64,000 bases of DNA from Desmodesmus armatus (lineage: Eukaryota; Chlorophyta; Chlorophyceae; Sphaeropleales; Scenedesmaceae). Under the pieces are notes generated by a model, which was given only the letters and a program-made list of their open reading frames with translations, was not told where the DNA came from and ran no database searches. Positions 44,537 to 55,800 of the stretch are shown piece by piece. Positions within the stretch are counted from its first letter, which is position 1; each line of letters begins with the position of its first letter. The stretch spans positions 209,619-273,618 of the forward strand of contig VIIQ02000779.1 in the NCBI GenBank assembly GCA_007449985.2, read 5' to 3'. The position numbers were made by a program, and so were the translations under genes.

Positions 44537-46820
44537 ATGGCAACACTGTACAGACGCCACAAGCAGGCGCTCCTGAAGCTGGAGCAGCAGCGGGATGACC
44601 TTCAAAATAAACTAGACGGTTTGGAGGCGAACAAGGCCAGGCTCCTGCAGCAGAACCAGATAGTATCTGCACTGTGTGATTCTTTACTGTACGTGCATCC
44701 CTGCGCGCAAGCCCTTGCGCAGCGGCAGCAGGATCAGAAGTTCCCCAACAACCTGTTGCTGCACCGAGTGGAGGAGCTGCTGGAAGCTGAAGGGAGGCTG
44801 TTGGGGTGCCTGGAGAGCTGTCCTTTGATGGCAGATGTGGACTTGCTGCGGGCAGCAGGCGTGGATGGACAAGGACACCCCAGCATTTGCCCTGCCGATG
44901 ACCCCATGGGGTTGTTGAAGGGCCTGACCTGCCGTTCAGTGGGAGCATGCAGGTATGGCCTTTCCATAATGCTGATTTGCTGACTTTCAGTGATGTGATT
45001 TCGCTGATCATGCACGGAAATGCCGCGACACACACGCAGACACAGTGCAAGGCATGTTATGTTCAGTGGTGTGTCAAGTTCGTTGGAAGTCAGACAGGAC
45101 AGACAGACTGACAGACAAGCAGACAATCAGAAAAAGGTGCAGATCTAAACACAGAAGTCGTTTTGGGACCATCCACAACACCTGCAGCTGCTCTGGCAGA
45201 CTGCAACCTTGGTGACGGCACACACACAGGATGCTGACCTACAAAGGGAGGATCCCTTGCCCTGTCTCTATCTGCTCTATTGCTCAAACTGTATGATGCT
45301 CCCCTTTATTTCCCAAAAGGTTTTACTACTGCTACGATACTGCTGTTCTGTCCTTGCAGCAGCAGCTCCCAAGACCTCACTCTTCTGTACAAGGAGGTTG
45401 TGGCGGAGCTGGCTGTGTACTTGCAGCTGCTGGATGCCTCCCTGATGCAGCCCGATGACTGTGCTGAGCAGATCAAGCAGTGCTCCGACAGGTGGGTTGC
45501 TGCTGTGCTCAAGCTTGCACTGCCAGGCCCTTGCCTTATCCCTCTGGTATCCCAGCAGCTCGCACGACAGAGGGCAAGAGCTTTAGCTCTTGCAGCAGCA
45601 AACTGAAAAAGTAAGCATACTCACAGGGTGCTGAAGTATGTACAAGCCAACCAGGCAGCTCACTCATGTGCAGACCTGAGGGGCAGTAACAGCTGGACCG
45701 GACTTTGTAGCGCCACATGCGCGTCAAAGCCTAAGCTGCGTCCTGCTTTGCCCCATGCACTGTCATCAATTGCCCTGCTTCCCTGCTGATCGCTGCTGCT
45801 GTGTCCGCAACTGCCCTGCCTCCGTGCTGAATGCTGCTGTGCCCATGCAGGCTGCTGCACTGTCTGGTCTCCTGTCACCTCCTGCAAGGGTCTCCTGCAC
45901 AGCCAGCACAGCACCATACAGCTTACACGGGTAAGGACAGTTCATAGGCTGCCATGGCCATGAGGTTGTTGACACATGCGGCTGCAAGTGGCAGTGATTG
46001 TGAGGCGGGACAAGCAAACACGAGTACGTGCTGCCCACCACCTGTTTGTGTGTGCTGCTGCATGCATGGCCCGTATCCTGCTTGCCTCACTTGCATCTTG
46101 CATGCATATGCTACAGCAGTGTGCATCCAACTGTTGGGTTGCCGTCATGATGCTTGCAGATACTTTGGGAGGTGCTGACGCATCAGCACTCAACCGCCAC
46201 AACCACAACTGGCAGCAGTGGTCTCCAAGCTGCAGCTGACACCCGAGCAGCAGCAGGCCATCTCAGACCACTGGAACGTCTGGAGGGGCCTGCTCGGCCC
46301 CCTGGATGCAGAAACAGCACAGCTGCAGCAGCAGATGCAGGAGCTGTGTCACCAGGACGCCTGCACGTTCAGTAGCAGCACTGCCACAACCTCCACTGTC
46401 ACATCTGCTGCTGGCCATGGATACTCCCCTGCTGACGCGTCTGTTGCGAGCCCGTCCTGCAGCACTAGCAGCGCTGCTTCTGCGGCAAGCTCGCTCACAC
46501 TCACAGACCGCACCGCTGTCATCCAATCCCAGATGCAGCTCGCAGAGCGGCTTCAGGTGGTGGTGAGCAAGCGGCTACTGCTGCACCTCGCCTGCACGAC
46601 CTTCTTTATCGGTAGGCTCAGCTGGGTGCAGTTTGCGCGGCTGGTGGTGCTGTCCTGGCCGTCCTTTGTGTCCTTTGAGCTGGCTTGCATGTCTGTGGGG
46701 GACATGGTGGCAGGGCGGAAGCGGAAGCAGCAGGGGGAGGAGAAGAAGAAGCGACGCAGGCACAGCAGCAGCACAGAGCGAAGGAGCAGCAGTCACGAGC
46801 AGGGACAGGAGAGCCTGTAG
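44537..46820 (+). CDS. Leucine-zipper-like protein with basic C-terminal tail
   Basis: Three exons join in frame: 44537..44952, 45360..45491, 46187..46820, 393 codons. The N-terminus is a basic patch (MATLYRRHKQ) leading into a heptad coil (LLKLEQQRDDLQNKLDGLE, then KARLLQQNQ). This resembles a short, degenerate bZIP; an upstream exon with a fuller basic region cannot be excluded. The middle is helical (LLYKEVVAELAVYLQLLDAS; LTPEQQQAISDHWNVWRGLL). The LTPEQ...W module recurs in chlorophycean bZIP-like proteins, but this is from memory of the family. The last exon has a Ser/Thr/Ala linker, a helix with MQLAERLQVVVSKRLLLHL, and a strongly basic tail (GRKRKQQGEEKKKRRRHSS) that looks like a nuclear localisation signal. 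A transcription factor role is plausible but unproven. Confidence 0.65.
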
Positions 46821-49800
46821 GTCTGCGGGCGATGGTGGCAGGGGTGCAGGTTGCGATGGGTACGTGGGTGGGGTTGGTGCTGGAGTCCTGCTGATGTGCA
46901 TGATGTGCTGTGGCTTGATGAACCCTGCGCATGTTTGCAGAGGAGGGTGGGTGAAGGGTTTAGTTGGGTTTAGGCTGGTGGTTTGGGGGCTCCCTGTGTT
47001 TGTTGCTGGTTGCTGTGTGCTGATAGCGCGCACTTTTGGGGCGGGTAAGGGAGGAAGGAGGGGAGGGAGGGAAAGAGGGGTCAGGAGGGCACCTGCATGG
47101 CAGGAGAACAGATGTGCATCAGGGAATCTGTATGCCAAAAACGCATTGGACTGCACATTGTGGGTTTGGTCAGTAGCATGTGGGGCCTGACAACAAGGCA
47201 CATGGCATGTGTGCTTGTTGGGTGGGACTCACCTAGAAGCAGCGCGTGACAGCTGTGAAGGGTTATCCGGTGGGGTGTTGCCTCTACTACAAGCTCAACA
47301 GGTTGCTGGGTGCCCGCATTAGCATGCCGCCTTGTTGTGTTGCGCAAGGTAGGATGGGTTAGCATTATTGTTCAACAGCCAGATGCACCCTGGCTTGGCG
47401 TGGTGTGGCCAAGTGGCACCAGGGCTTTCACAACGGTTGCTTACGGCCCGTTGTGTGCCGGCGTTCTCCCTACTGGTGCCTCCGTCCTGGTTGCCGTCTT
47501 GTTGGTGTTGCACCTACCTGCTGCGCCTTTCTATAAACCTGCTATGTGTGCGACATACGTGGCCATCACATGAGCCGCACAGGAATGGCGTCAGGGTGAC
47601 AAAGGGGCTGCGTGGCTGTGATGTGGTCATGCAATGCCTTGGCTGCAGCAATGGTTGCTTGGGGCCTATTCTGTATTGGTGGTCTTGCTGGTGCTTGGAG
47701 CCTGTTCCGCATTGGTGGGGTTTTGAGTTCATTGTTTGTTGTTTGCCATTGGGGCAATGCTTACTGTGCCATTATTCATGCACAGCAGTGATTCTCCTCA
47801 TGGGCGTACACATGGGCGTGTTCGTTTGGCTGGGATGTGGCTGTGTGGGCTGCTGCAACAGGCACCCACCCTCTCGCAATGTGCGTGTCCTGTTCGGCAC
47901 ATGTGACGTTGCTGCTGTCGTCTGACTAGTCTCTTTGCTGCCACCATTGCCATTGGGGTTTGCTTGCTGTCCCCTCCCAACACGGCAACGTGTCTAGTGC
48001 TGCCACAACGTGTGCACACACAGGGAGGGCTTATTCTCCAGTTTTTCTGCTGCCGTTACTGATCGGCACCTATCGCCCCCTTGCACAAACAGTGCACAAG
48101 TGAGGGCTGCAATGCATGAAGAGGTGGCGCATACTGCGTTTGCACATAGATCGAGAGGCTACGTTGCTGTGACGTTGCCACGTGGTGTCAAGGCTACCGC
48201 AACGGTGCTTGGGGCCGTGGTCCGGCTGTGTTGCTTCTGCAGTTGTGAAGTACTGCTAGTAGCGCTGCCATTACTGTTTCTTGCCCCCTTGTGTTTGCTA
48301 TCCCCTGCTGTCCCCTGCCAACACATGGCGGGGTGTCCAGTGGTGTTCAAGGGTACACTTGTGAGCAGGATTTGCGTGGCTGTGACGTGGCAACACTAGG
48401 CAACCCCTTTCTTTTGCGTGGGTGTGTTGCCCCTGGCCTGCAGCACCGACGCTTTTCTCCACTGTGCACCTGCTTGGGGTTGCCATCCTGTTGTGTATAC
48501 GTAGGTTGATGCTGGTTGCTGAGATTGGCACGCCTTGATGGTGCAGTGCTGCGAGCTAGTTTGTGACCGGGGTAGGGCCTTGTGAGCCCTGCCACAGCAC
48601 ACAGCGTTTGAGCCTGACTTGGCTAAGGCTCTTTGTTTCAAGGAGCACAACAAGGGTGATAAAAGTGTGAAACTATGTGGTGTGGAAGGTGCGTGGGTGC
48701 AAAGAGTGAAAATAGTGTGACTCTGTATGGTTGGTCGGGGGAAGGGGTGGACCCCTGATATTGTGTCTATTGGGTGTGAACGTACGTCGGTTTTTGGAGG
48801 TTGCTTACCCGTATAAGGCTCTGTCAAGGATGCACTCCAGCAGATGGAGTCACCCTACTACTGAACCAGCTGCGTTATTGCTATGCTGTCGTCTGAAAGG
48901 CTCAGTGTTGCTCGTAAGGCTGTGCCTGTGTGGACAGCAGAGCAGGGCGCATGTCAGGCGGCACTGTGTCTGTCAGCACAGGGTATAGATTGCATGTGTG
49001 GGGCTTACGGCTGCGACTCTGCATGCATCACTGCACTGCATAGCACACAGCACAGCTGCAGACAGTGGTCATTGGTGGCTGGCAAGTAGCTGGGCCATCT
49101 GTTTCCAACATGGACCAGCAGTTGCTGTTGCTGCTTGGTTTTGACTGCGGCTCCAAGTTGCATTTTGGGGGCTGGATGTGACCTTTGACTGTTGCTGGCA
49201 CAGTGGCAAGGTACTGCCTGCTGTTCAGCACACTGTGACAGTCGTCGGGTTGGCTGCTGGCAATGCATTCTGAGTGACCTGACATGTTGTGTGCCAATGT
49301 TACCTGATCTGGTGTAGATCGGCTTCCGAAGCCATCAGTGATGTGGTCGACGAGTTGGGGAGTCCCGTGTCCCAATCAGCCCTGTCCCAATCGCCGCTGC
49401 GTGCATGTGCATCCTGGAGCAGTTGATTGCTAAGTACTGTGTTGGAAACAGCATGGCAATGCCCCCGTTGTTTTGCGGTTGTGGAGACCTTGGCATCGAT
49501 GAATCTTGGAGCACCGAGGTTGTTGTGATGTGGGGTGTTTTTTGCGGTGGCATCAATAATAGTAGTCTTCAAAAAGCATGGGAGCCTTGCTAAGCACTTG
49601 CCGCGATGTATTGGTTTGGGGCAAACGGTGGGACAGCCAGCGTCCCACTTGTTTACGTGTAGGTTACGTAAGGGGCACTTGGTTGCCAAACAACCTACAT
49701 TTTTCGTTGCCTGCATCAGTAGTACATCTGGTCGCAACCTGGAGGATTATGCAGCATCTTGCACCTTGACCAGGCCTGTACACATGCCCCACATGTACAT

Positions 49801-50582
49801 GGTTGCATCAACATGGGTAGCTGGCCAGCCCATTCCATGGGAGTAGTACTACTTGACGAGGAAATGTTGCTTTCAAGAGGACGCGTTGGTTTGGCAAGGT
49901 TGGGGTGGCATGGGGCTTGATGCTCCGAGCCTGTCAGCGCGGCACAGCACAACACATCATGTGACATGTCACATGTACATGCGTACACCTCGTCACCACC
50001 TGGTCTGGCACTTGCGAGTGCTGTTTTTCATTGGCTTACAGCTGGAGGTCCTTGGTGCTTTTGGTCATACACGTCAGGATTATACACATGCAGTTTGTGT
50101 CCCTTGTTGCGCAACTGTCCACCCCTCAGGGGACAGGGCCTGTCTGGACATGCAGTGTCTTGTTGTCCTCACCCTGCACTGCAGCCTATCAACCTCCTTG
50201 TTGGGTGGTGGGGCAGTTGTCCAGGGTGAAGCAGGCAGGGATGCTGTTGTGTTCAGAACTTCTGCAGTGCATGTGTGGCTGGTGAGGGTTTGTGCAACCT
50301 TGGCTGCTGCCGTTTGGCCGGCTGTCTCGGTGTCCTGTCCAAGCACCGAGTGCTGATGTACTTCTATTTGGTGATGGTGTGAGAAACTACCTGTAGCTGT
50401 CGTCTGCATTTTGAATTGATGGGTTGTGGCTTGAGCGCAGAGGCGCGCGGTGCTCCAGCACCACTACTGACAGTGTTGGTACTTGCTTGGCAATCCTCAC
50501 AAGGGTGTGTTGGTGCTTACTTGATCCTTTCAAGATGGGGGCAAAGCATGAGGTGTCTGAGCACACTCAACCAGCCTGTGCG

Positions 50583-50737
50583 GCAGCCCTGTTGTCCAGA
50601 AGTACTGTCGTACAGGTTGGGCAGCCCTGTTGTCCTGAAGTACTGTTGTACAGGATGGGGCGGCCATGTTGTCCTGAAGTACTGTCGTACAGGTTGGGCA
50701 GCCATGTTGTCCTGAAGTACTGTTTTACAGGATGGGA
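50583..50737 (+). repeat. 38-bp minisatellite, four units
   Basis: Units begin at about 50583, 50621, 50660 and 50698 with GCAGCC(C/A)TGTTGTCCTGA followed by AGTACTGT(C/T)GTACAGG. They alternate between GTTGGG and ATGGGG versions at the unit end. Confidence 0.88.
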
Positions 50738-50917
50738 ATGTCTCGTGTCTGACTACCAACGCGATGGTTATTGATGATTTGCGTGGAGGAGGATGCAGAA
50801 TTTCAGCAGTCAGTGAGCTGGATATCGACTGGGGTTGCCTTTCATTGTTAATTTGTTGAGCTGTGTGCGTTGACTGTACACATGTGTACACCCGTCAGTC
50901 ACAGTCTCGTCAATAGA

Positions 50918-50948
50918 CTACAAGCTTGCAAAAAATACAAGCTTGTAG
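50918..50948. repeat. Perfect hairpin, 11-bp arms with 9-nt loop
   Basis: CTACAAGCTTG (50918-50928) and CAAGCTTGTAG (50938-50948) are perfect inverted repeats around CAAAAAATA. Confidence 0.85.
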
Positions 50949-51111
50949 CTCGGACCCCTCCCTTCCTTCAGAAAGGCTTTGATCCAACTGGCAACAATGA
51001 CAGCAGATGTCCTGACTTTCCGGTGCAGCATGCTCAATGTGGTTTGAAAGCGCATGCCTTCAACGTGCGATCTGATAAGCAAGACCTGGACTCAGCAGTC
51101 CTGTCGGAGAC

Positions 51112-51141
51112 AGCTGTCGGAGATCTAGATCTCCGACAGCT
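51112..51141. repeat. 30-bp perfect palindrome
   Basis: The 30 bases centred on AGATCTAGATCT equal their own reverse complement, with arms starting AGCTGTCGG. A partial direct repeat of the left arm (CTGTCGGAGA) sits just upstream at 51101. Confidence 0.9.
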
Positions 51142-51443
51142 ATCTCAGTGCTCTGGAGATCCTGAATGGTGTGGTGATTCGAGCTCGGAGTCGTAAGCTT
51201 ATTATTCAATTGCTTTCACGTTGACATGATGTTGATCGGCCGTACCACACAATCAGTCACTTCAGATCTGGTGTCACTTCCAGTTGTTCCTGCACAAGTT
51301 GCAACACTCACCAGTCACACACTTTGTAGGTCACCAATTGTAGGAAAGTGATATTTGAGCATACCAGACACAGGAGGATTTGAGTATCAATTGGTACCGC
51401 AAAACACACACTCAAACCAGCACATGCTGTACAGCACCGCATC

Positions 51444-52639
51444 ATGGCTGTCTGTTCGGACTGCATCAAGGGCTCTCTCGACCAGGGGATACCCAGGGGC
51501 CAAGACAGAGAATTTGCTGGCATCCCCTGCTACATCACCCAGCCGTCTCACGATGCAAACAACTGTGCCGTCATCCTGGCAACTGATGTCTTTGGTTACC
51601 AGCTCATCAACGCACGTTTGATTGCAGATAGGTATGCAGATGCAGGCTACATATGCGTTGTCCCAGACTACTTCCAGGGAGAACCCTGCAACGTGAAGCT
51701 GTTGGAAACGTATGAGTCCCTGCGCACCAAGTCCTTGATTGGCAAAGTTATCACTGGGTTGCAGCTCTTGCTGCTGGCAGCCAAGCAGCCTCTGGTAAGT
51801 GCATGATGGGGATGTGTTGACTGGTGCCAAGCATGGACTGCCAGCTTAGAGAAAAGTAACCCAAATTGGGTCAAGGCAAACCGTCAGCAGGGCAGAATAG
51901 TGATCCCAAAAGTTAGTTCCTTTAGGGAGGATGACAGAACATCACGGGTGCAAGAGCAGTTGAAGAGGGTCGCTTGCTATCGCTGGTGACATTGGGTTGA
52001 CACCTTCGAAACAGTGTGCTGACGACCACCCTTAGCTAAGCCCGACCACACACCAGCCGAACGTATCCAATAGCTTATGTCTACTGTAGCTGTGTTGGCC
52101 GATGCATCCATGCTGCTGTTGCTGTGTGCAGTGGCCCTGGTTCAAGCGGCACCCCTTCAGCTATGCTGTTGATGTCGTCACTGAGGTGGCAGCAGCTCTC
52201 AGAGAGCAGCAAGGGGTCAAGAGGGTCGGACTGCAGGGGTGAGCAACACTGATGGGTTACTAAGCAATCGTTGCTTAGTAATGGGTTACTAAGCAATCGG
52301 ATGGGTTACTAAGCAATCATTGCTTAGAAAGCAACCTGAATGTAGGACCATTGCTAGTAAGCAATGTAGGATCATTGCTTAGTAAGCAATGTAGGATGTT
52401 GGGCAGGCTCTCCGGGCACGTGCACTAGCTACCTTGATCATCAGCTTAGCTGAATTCCAGCTACCTCAACCATCACTCAACTTGGGTGGCACCTCAAGTA
52501 CCAGTAGTTGGCAACTGCACCCTGCTGTTGCCAGCCATAACAAGTGGATTGTTGTCAGTGAGGTTTTCAGCACATCGCTCGCTGCCACAAGCATTGCTCT
52601 TGTTGCTGCTGTTCTGTTGCTGCCCCAGGTACTGCTATG
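51444..52639 (+). CDS. Dienelactone hydrolase family protein, 5' part only
   Basis: Three exons join in frame: 51444..51794, 52132..52238, 52629..52639. The ATG is in ATCATGGC. Exon 1 encodes the alpha/beta-hydrolase start (GIPCYITQP, CAVILATDVFGYQLINARLI, RYADAGYICVVPDYFQGEP), and exon 2 encodes WPWFKRHPFSYAVDVVTEVA to KRVGLQG. The third, of only 11 nt, supplies YCY and completes the nucleophile elbow G-Y-C-Y-G with a GTGAGC donor after it. In the family Cys, Asp and His form the triad; here the Cys part is seen, and the Asp and His part (about 80-90 residues) is missing. The macrosatellite begins 245 bp further on, so the rest lies beyond the array or is lost. The family hydrolyses dienelactones or related esters in the cytosol. 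Confidence 0.82.
52257..52327. repeat. Cluster of short hairpins in the second hydrolase intron
   Basis: TTACTAAGCAA-TCG-TTGCTTAGTAA (52257-52281) is a perfect 11-bp hairpin. CTAAGCAA-TCA-TTGCTTAG (52309-52327) is a second one, and further AAGCAATGTAGGAT copies follow to ~52397. They look like serial copies of one small foldback unit. Confidence 0.85.
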
Positions 52640-52883
52640 GTGAGCCTGCTGTGCCGTGCTGTGCTCAACCCACCTGGTGCTTTTAGGGTGCATGCAGCTG
52701 TGTATGCCTGTACACTGCACCTGTAGGTTATTGCTGCCAGTCAGTAGCAGTTTGCACAGCCATAAATGGTGATGATCAGATCAATTAAAAAAAAGATAAA
52801 GATAAAGATACAGATCAATTGAGTCAGCGGCTGTTTATGTGGCTGGGAAGGAAGGCTGTTGTGCGCAGCCTTTGCTCTATGCC
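52640..52883. other. Spacer between the hydrolase micro-exon and the macrosatellite
   Basis: This contains an A-run followed by (GATAAA)n-like sequence (52786-52812) and no recognisable hydrolase exon. It would be the beginning of hydrolase intron 3 if the gene continues across the array. Confidence 0.5.
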
Positions 52884-55800
52884 ATAGGGAGTGGCATAAG
52901 AAAGTCCTACCTTCTAGAAACCTATGCCCAGCCTAGTTCACTGTTGAATGGGTTACTGGTGTGCACAAAGTGTACCACAAGGCAGACCCATTGTATTGCC
53001 AGCCTGGGGTGTGGCAGACTGTGGCTCAGCTGGGAGGTGATGTTGTTGTTTGAGAAAAGCGTTCGCAGCCGTTGACATTCATCTCCCACACCAGAGGAGG
53101 CTGCAGGGTAGCTACTTACATGGGAGGTTGCAAAGTTCAGATGCACTACTGTTGTACTGCAGTGAGATGCTGTAAGCACACACAGTCACCACCACCACCA
53201 GCCTTGTGAGTGAGCTACAAAGTGGTGTCAGAGACAACACTAGGGCTGCACTGCATGCCAGCCCTGCAACTGCAATTTTGAGGCTGATCTCCAAGGGGAG
53301 CACACACATTGCAGATTGTGGGTGGATACTACATCATGTAAGCTACCAGACACACCCACCCACCACACCACTGCTGTGCCTCTGGGGGGTATGGCAGCCA
53401 GGGGGGGAAGACAGCCCAGTGAAAGTGGGTGCAGGGGGGAAACTGCTCTACCTCTGCACCCAGGGGGTTGATGGGGCTGAAATTGCAGGGGCAGGACCGT
53501 GAGACATTGCTTTGCAAGCCCACTTAGGGGGCTCCAACATCCCTGAACCACAGCCCAAGAGATGGCCAATATGGGCCAATACCGGACTTTTGGGGCAGCA
53601 GGTACTTTCTTTTGAAACCCCCTATAGGCTTGGGGGGTGCCGAAATACCAGCTACCCTTGAACGCCGCCAGAACGGCCTGGCTTTGCATCTATAGACAGC
53701 ACCGCGCAGTGCAAGGAGTATGCACTGTAGCATGAAAGTCAACATAGCTTTTACGTTCCTGGTTCCTGCTTTTGCCTGTTGAGGTCGCTGCTGCTGACAG
53801 GTCGGCCCGTCAGGAGCGGTTGTCGGCACTTGGGCCGGAGGAAAAGCGCGGCAGCGTCGCTGCGAGCCTCGCCGCAATAAACACTGCAAGTGCGCTCAGA
53901 ATCATTTCGTTTGATCATATCAGGTACCAATTCCTTCTCGTATGCTGCAGCCCCTGCTGCACACTTCTCGTGTGCTGCCGATCAGTCGATTGATCGAATA
54001 GCTGGCTTGCGTACCGTTGCTGCAGGTTCTGATTAGACGCCATCATGCGCAAGCTACTGCGATCAGCTTTGATAACAAATAAGCCTGGAAATAAATATCC
54101 AGCTGTGGTGGCTTTGGGGGCAGCATGCATCACACCCAGTCACACCCCCTTTGACTGCGGGTGTCGGCTGTCGGCAAGTGTCAAACCCCAGGGGTATCAT
54201 CTGCCCAGGGCAGCAGCTCATGGGACTGGCTTTGGTGTGTCTGCATGTTGTCATGGCCCAGTGCTTGTTACAGCTTGCATTCAGGAGCAACTGATGCAAA
54301 CCTGCTGCACCTGCCAAAGGCCTCAATTTCGTGGGGGTGCTTCTGAGTGGGTGGGAGGGCCTTTGACTCTCATGCAGCCAGGGGAAGTGAGAATGCCAAC
54401 CCAGCCTAGCAGGACAGTGTGGCACACGGAGGTGGTGCTGGTGGTGTACAGCACATACTCCAGTGAAGTCCCAGCTGAAGGCAGGGAGTTTGGGTTTGAG
54501 GGCTGACATGGCACACGCCCGGCGTATAGGGAGTGGCATAAGAAAGTCCTACCTTCTAGAAACCTATGCCCAGCCTAGTTCACTGTTGAATGGGTTACTG
54601 GTGTGCACAAAGTGTACCACAAGGCAGACCCATTGTATTGCCAGCCTGGGGTGTGGCAGACTGTGGCTCAGCTGGGAGGTGATGTTGTTGTTTGAGAAAA
54701 GCGTTCGCAGCCGTTGACATTCATCTCCCACACCAGAGGAGGCTGCAGGGTAGCTACTTACATGGGAGGTTGCAAAGTTCAGATGCACTACTGTTGTACT
54801 GCAGTGAGATGCTGTAAGCACACACAGTCACCACCACCACCAGCCTTGTGAGTGAGCTACAAAGTGGTGTCAGAGACAACACTAGGGCTGCACTGCATGC
54901 CAGCCCTGCAACTGCAATTTTGAGGCTGATCTCCAAGGGGAGCACACACATTGCAGATTGTGGGTGGATACTACATCATGTAAGCTACCAGACACACCCA
55001 CCCACCACACCACTGCTGTGCCTCTGGGGGGTATGGCAGCCAGGGGGGGAAGACAGCCCAGTGAAAGTGGGTGCAGGGGGGAAACTGCTCTACCTCTGCA
55101 CCCAGGGGGTTGATGGGGCTGAAATTGCAGGGGCAGGACCGTGAGACATTGCTTTGCAAGCCCACTTAGGGGGCTCCAACATCCCTGAACCACAGCCCAA
55201 GAGATGGCCAATATGGGCCAATACCGGACTTTTGGGGCAGCAGGTACTTTCTTTTGAAACCCCCTATAGGCTTGGGGGGTGCCGAAATACCAGCTACCCT
55301 TGAACGCCGCCAGAACGGCCTGGCTTTGCATCTATAGACAGCACCGCGCAGTGCAAGGAGTATGCACTGTAGCATGAAAGTCAACATAGCTTTTACGTTC
55401 CTGGTTCCTGCTTTTGCCTGTTGAGGTCGCTGCTGCTGACAGGTCGGCCCGTCAGGAGCGGTTGTCGGCACTTGGGCCGGAGGAAAAGCGCGGCAGCGTC
55501 GCTGCGAGCCTCGCCGCAATAAACACTGCAAGTGCGCTCAGAATCATTTCGTTTGATCATATCAGGTACCAATTCCTTCTCGTATGCTGCAGCCCCTGCT
55601 GCACACTTCTCGTGTGCTGCCGATCAGTCGATTGATCGAATAGCTGGCTTGCGTACCGTTGCTGCAGGTTCTGATTAGACGCCATCATGCGCAAGCTACT
55701 GCGATCAGCTTTGATAACAAATAAGCCTGGAAATAAATATCCAGCTGTGGTGGCTTTGGGGGCAGCATGCATCACACCCAGTCACACCCCCCTTTGACTG

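Larger units (their letters stand above)
46821..51443. other. Gene-poor stretch of 4.6 kb
   Basis: Many frames of 60-180 codons occur but none shows a domain or plausible splicing. GT-rich low-complexity sequence dominates 46.9-48.5 kb. A 38-bp minisatellite and two perfect hairpins lie in the right third and are listed separately. The last ~250 bp probably hold the promoter of the hydrolase gene. Confidence 0.5.

Noticed and set aside
53206..54717. ORFs of 70-153 codons recurring in each macrosatellite unit
   Set aside because: Their ends differ between units because of frame-changing indels in G/C runs, so there is no sign of selection for a protein. An intron-split ancestral gene cannot be excluded.
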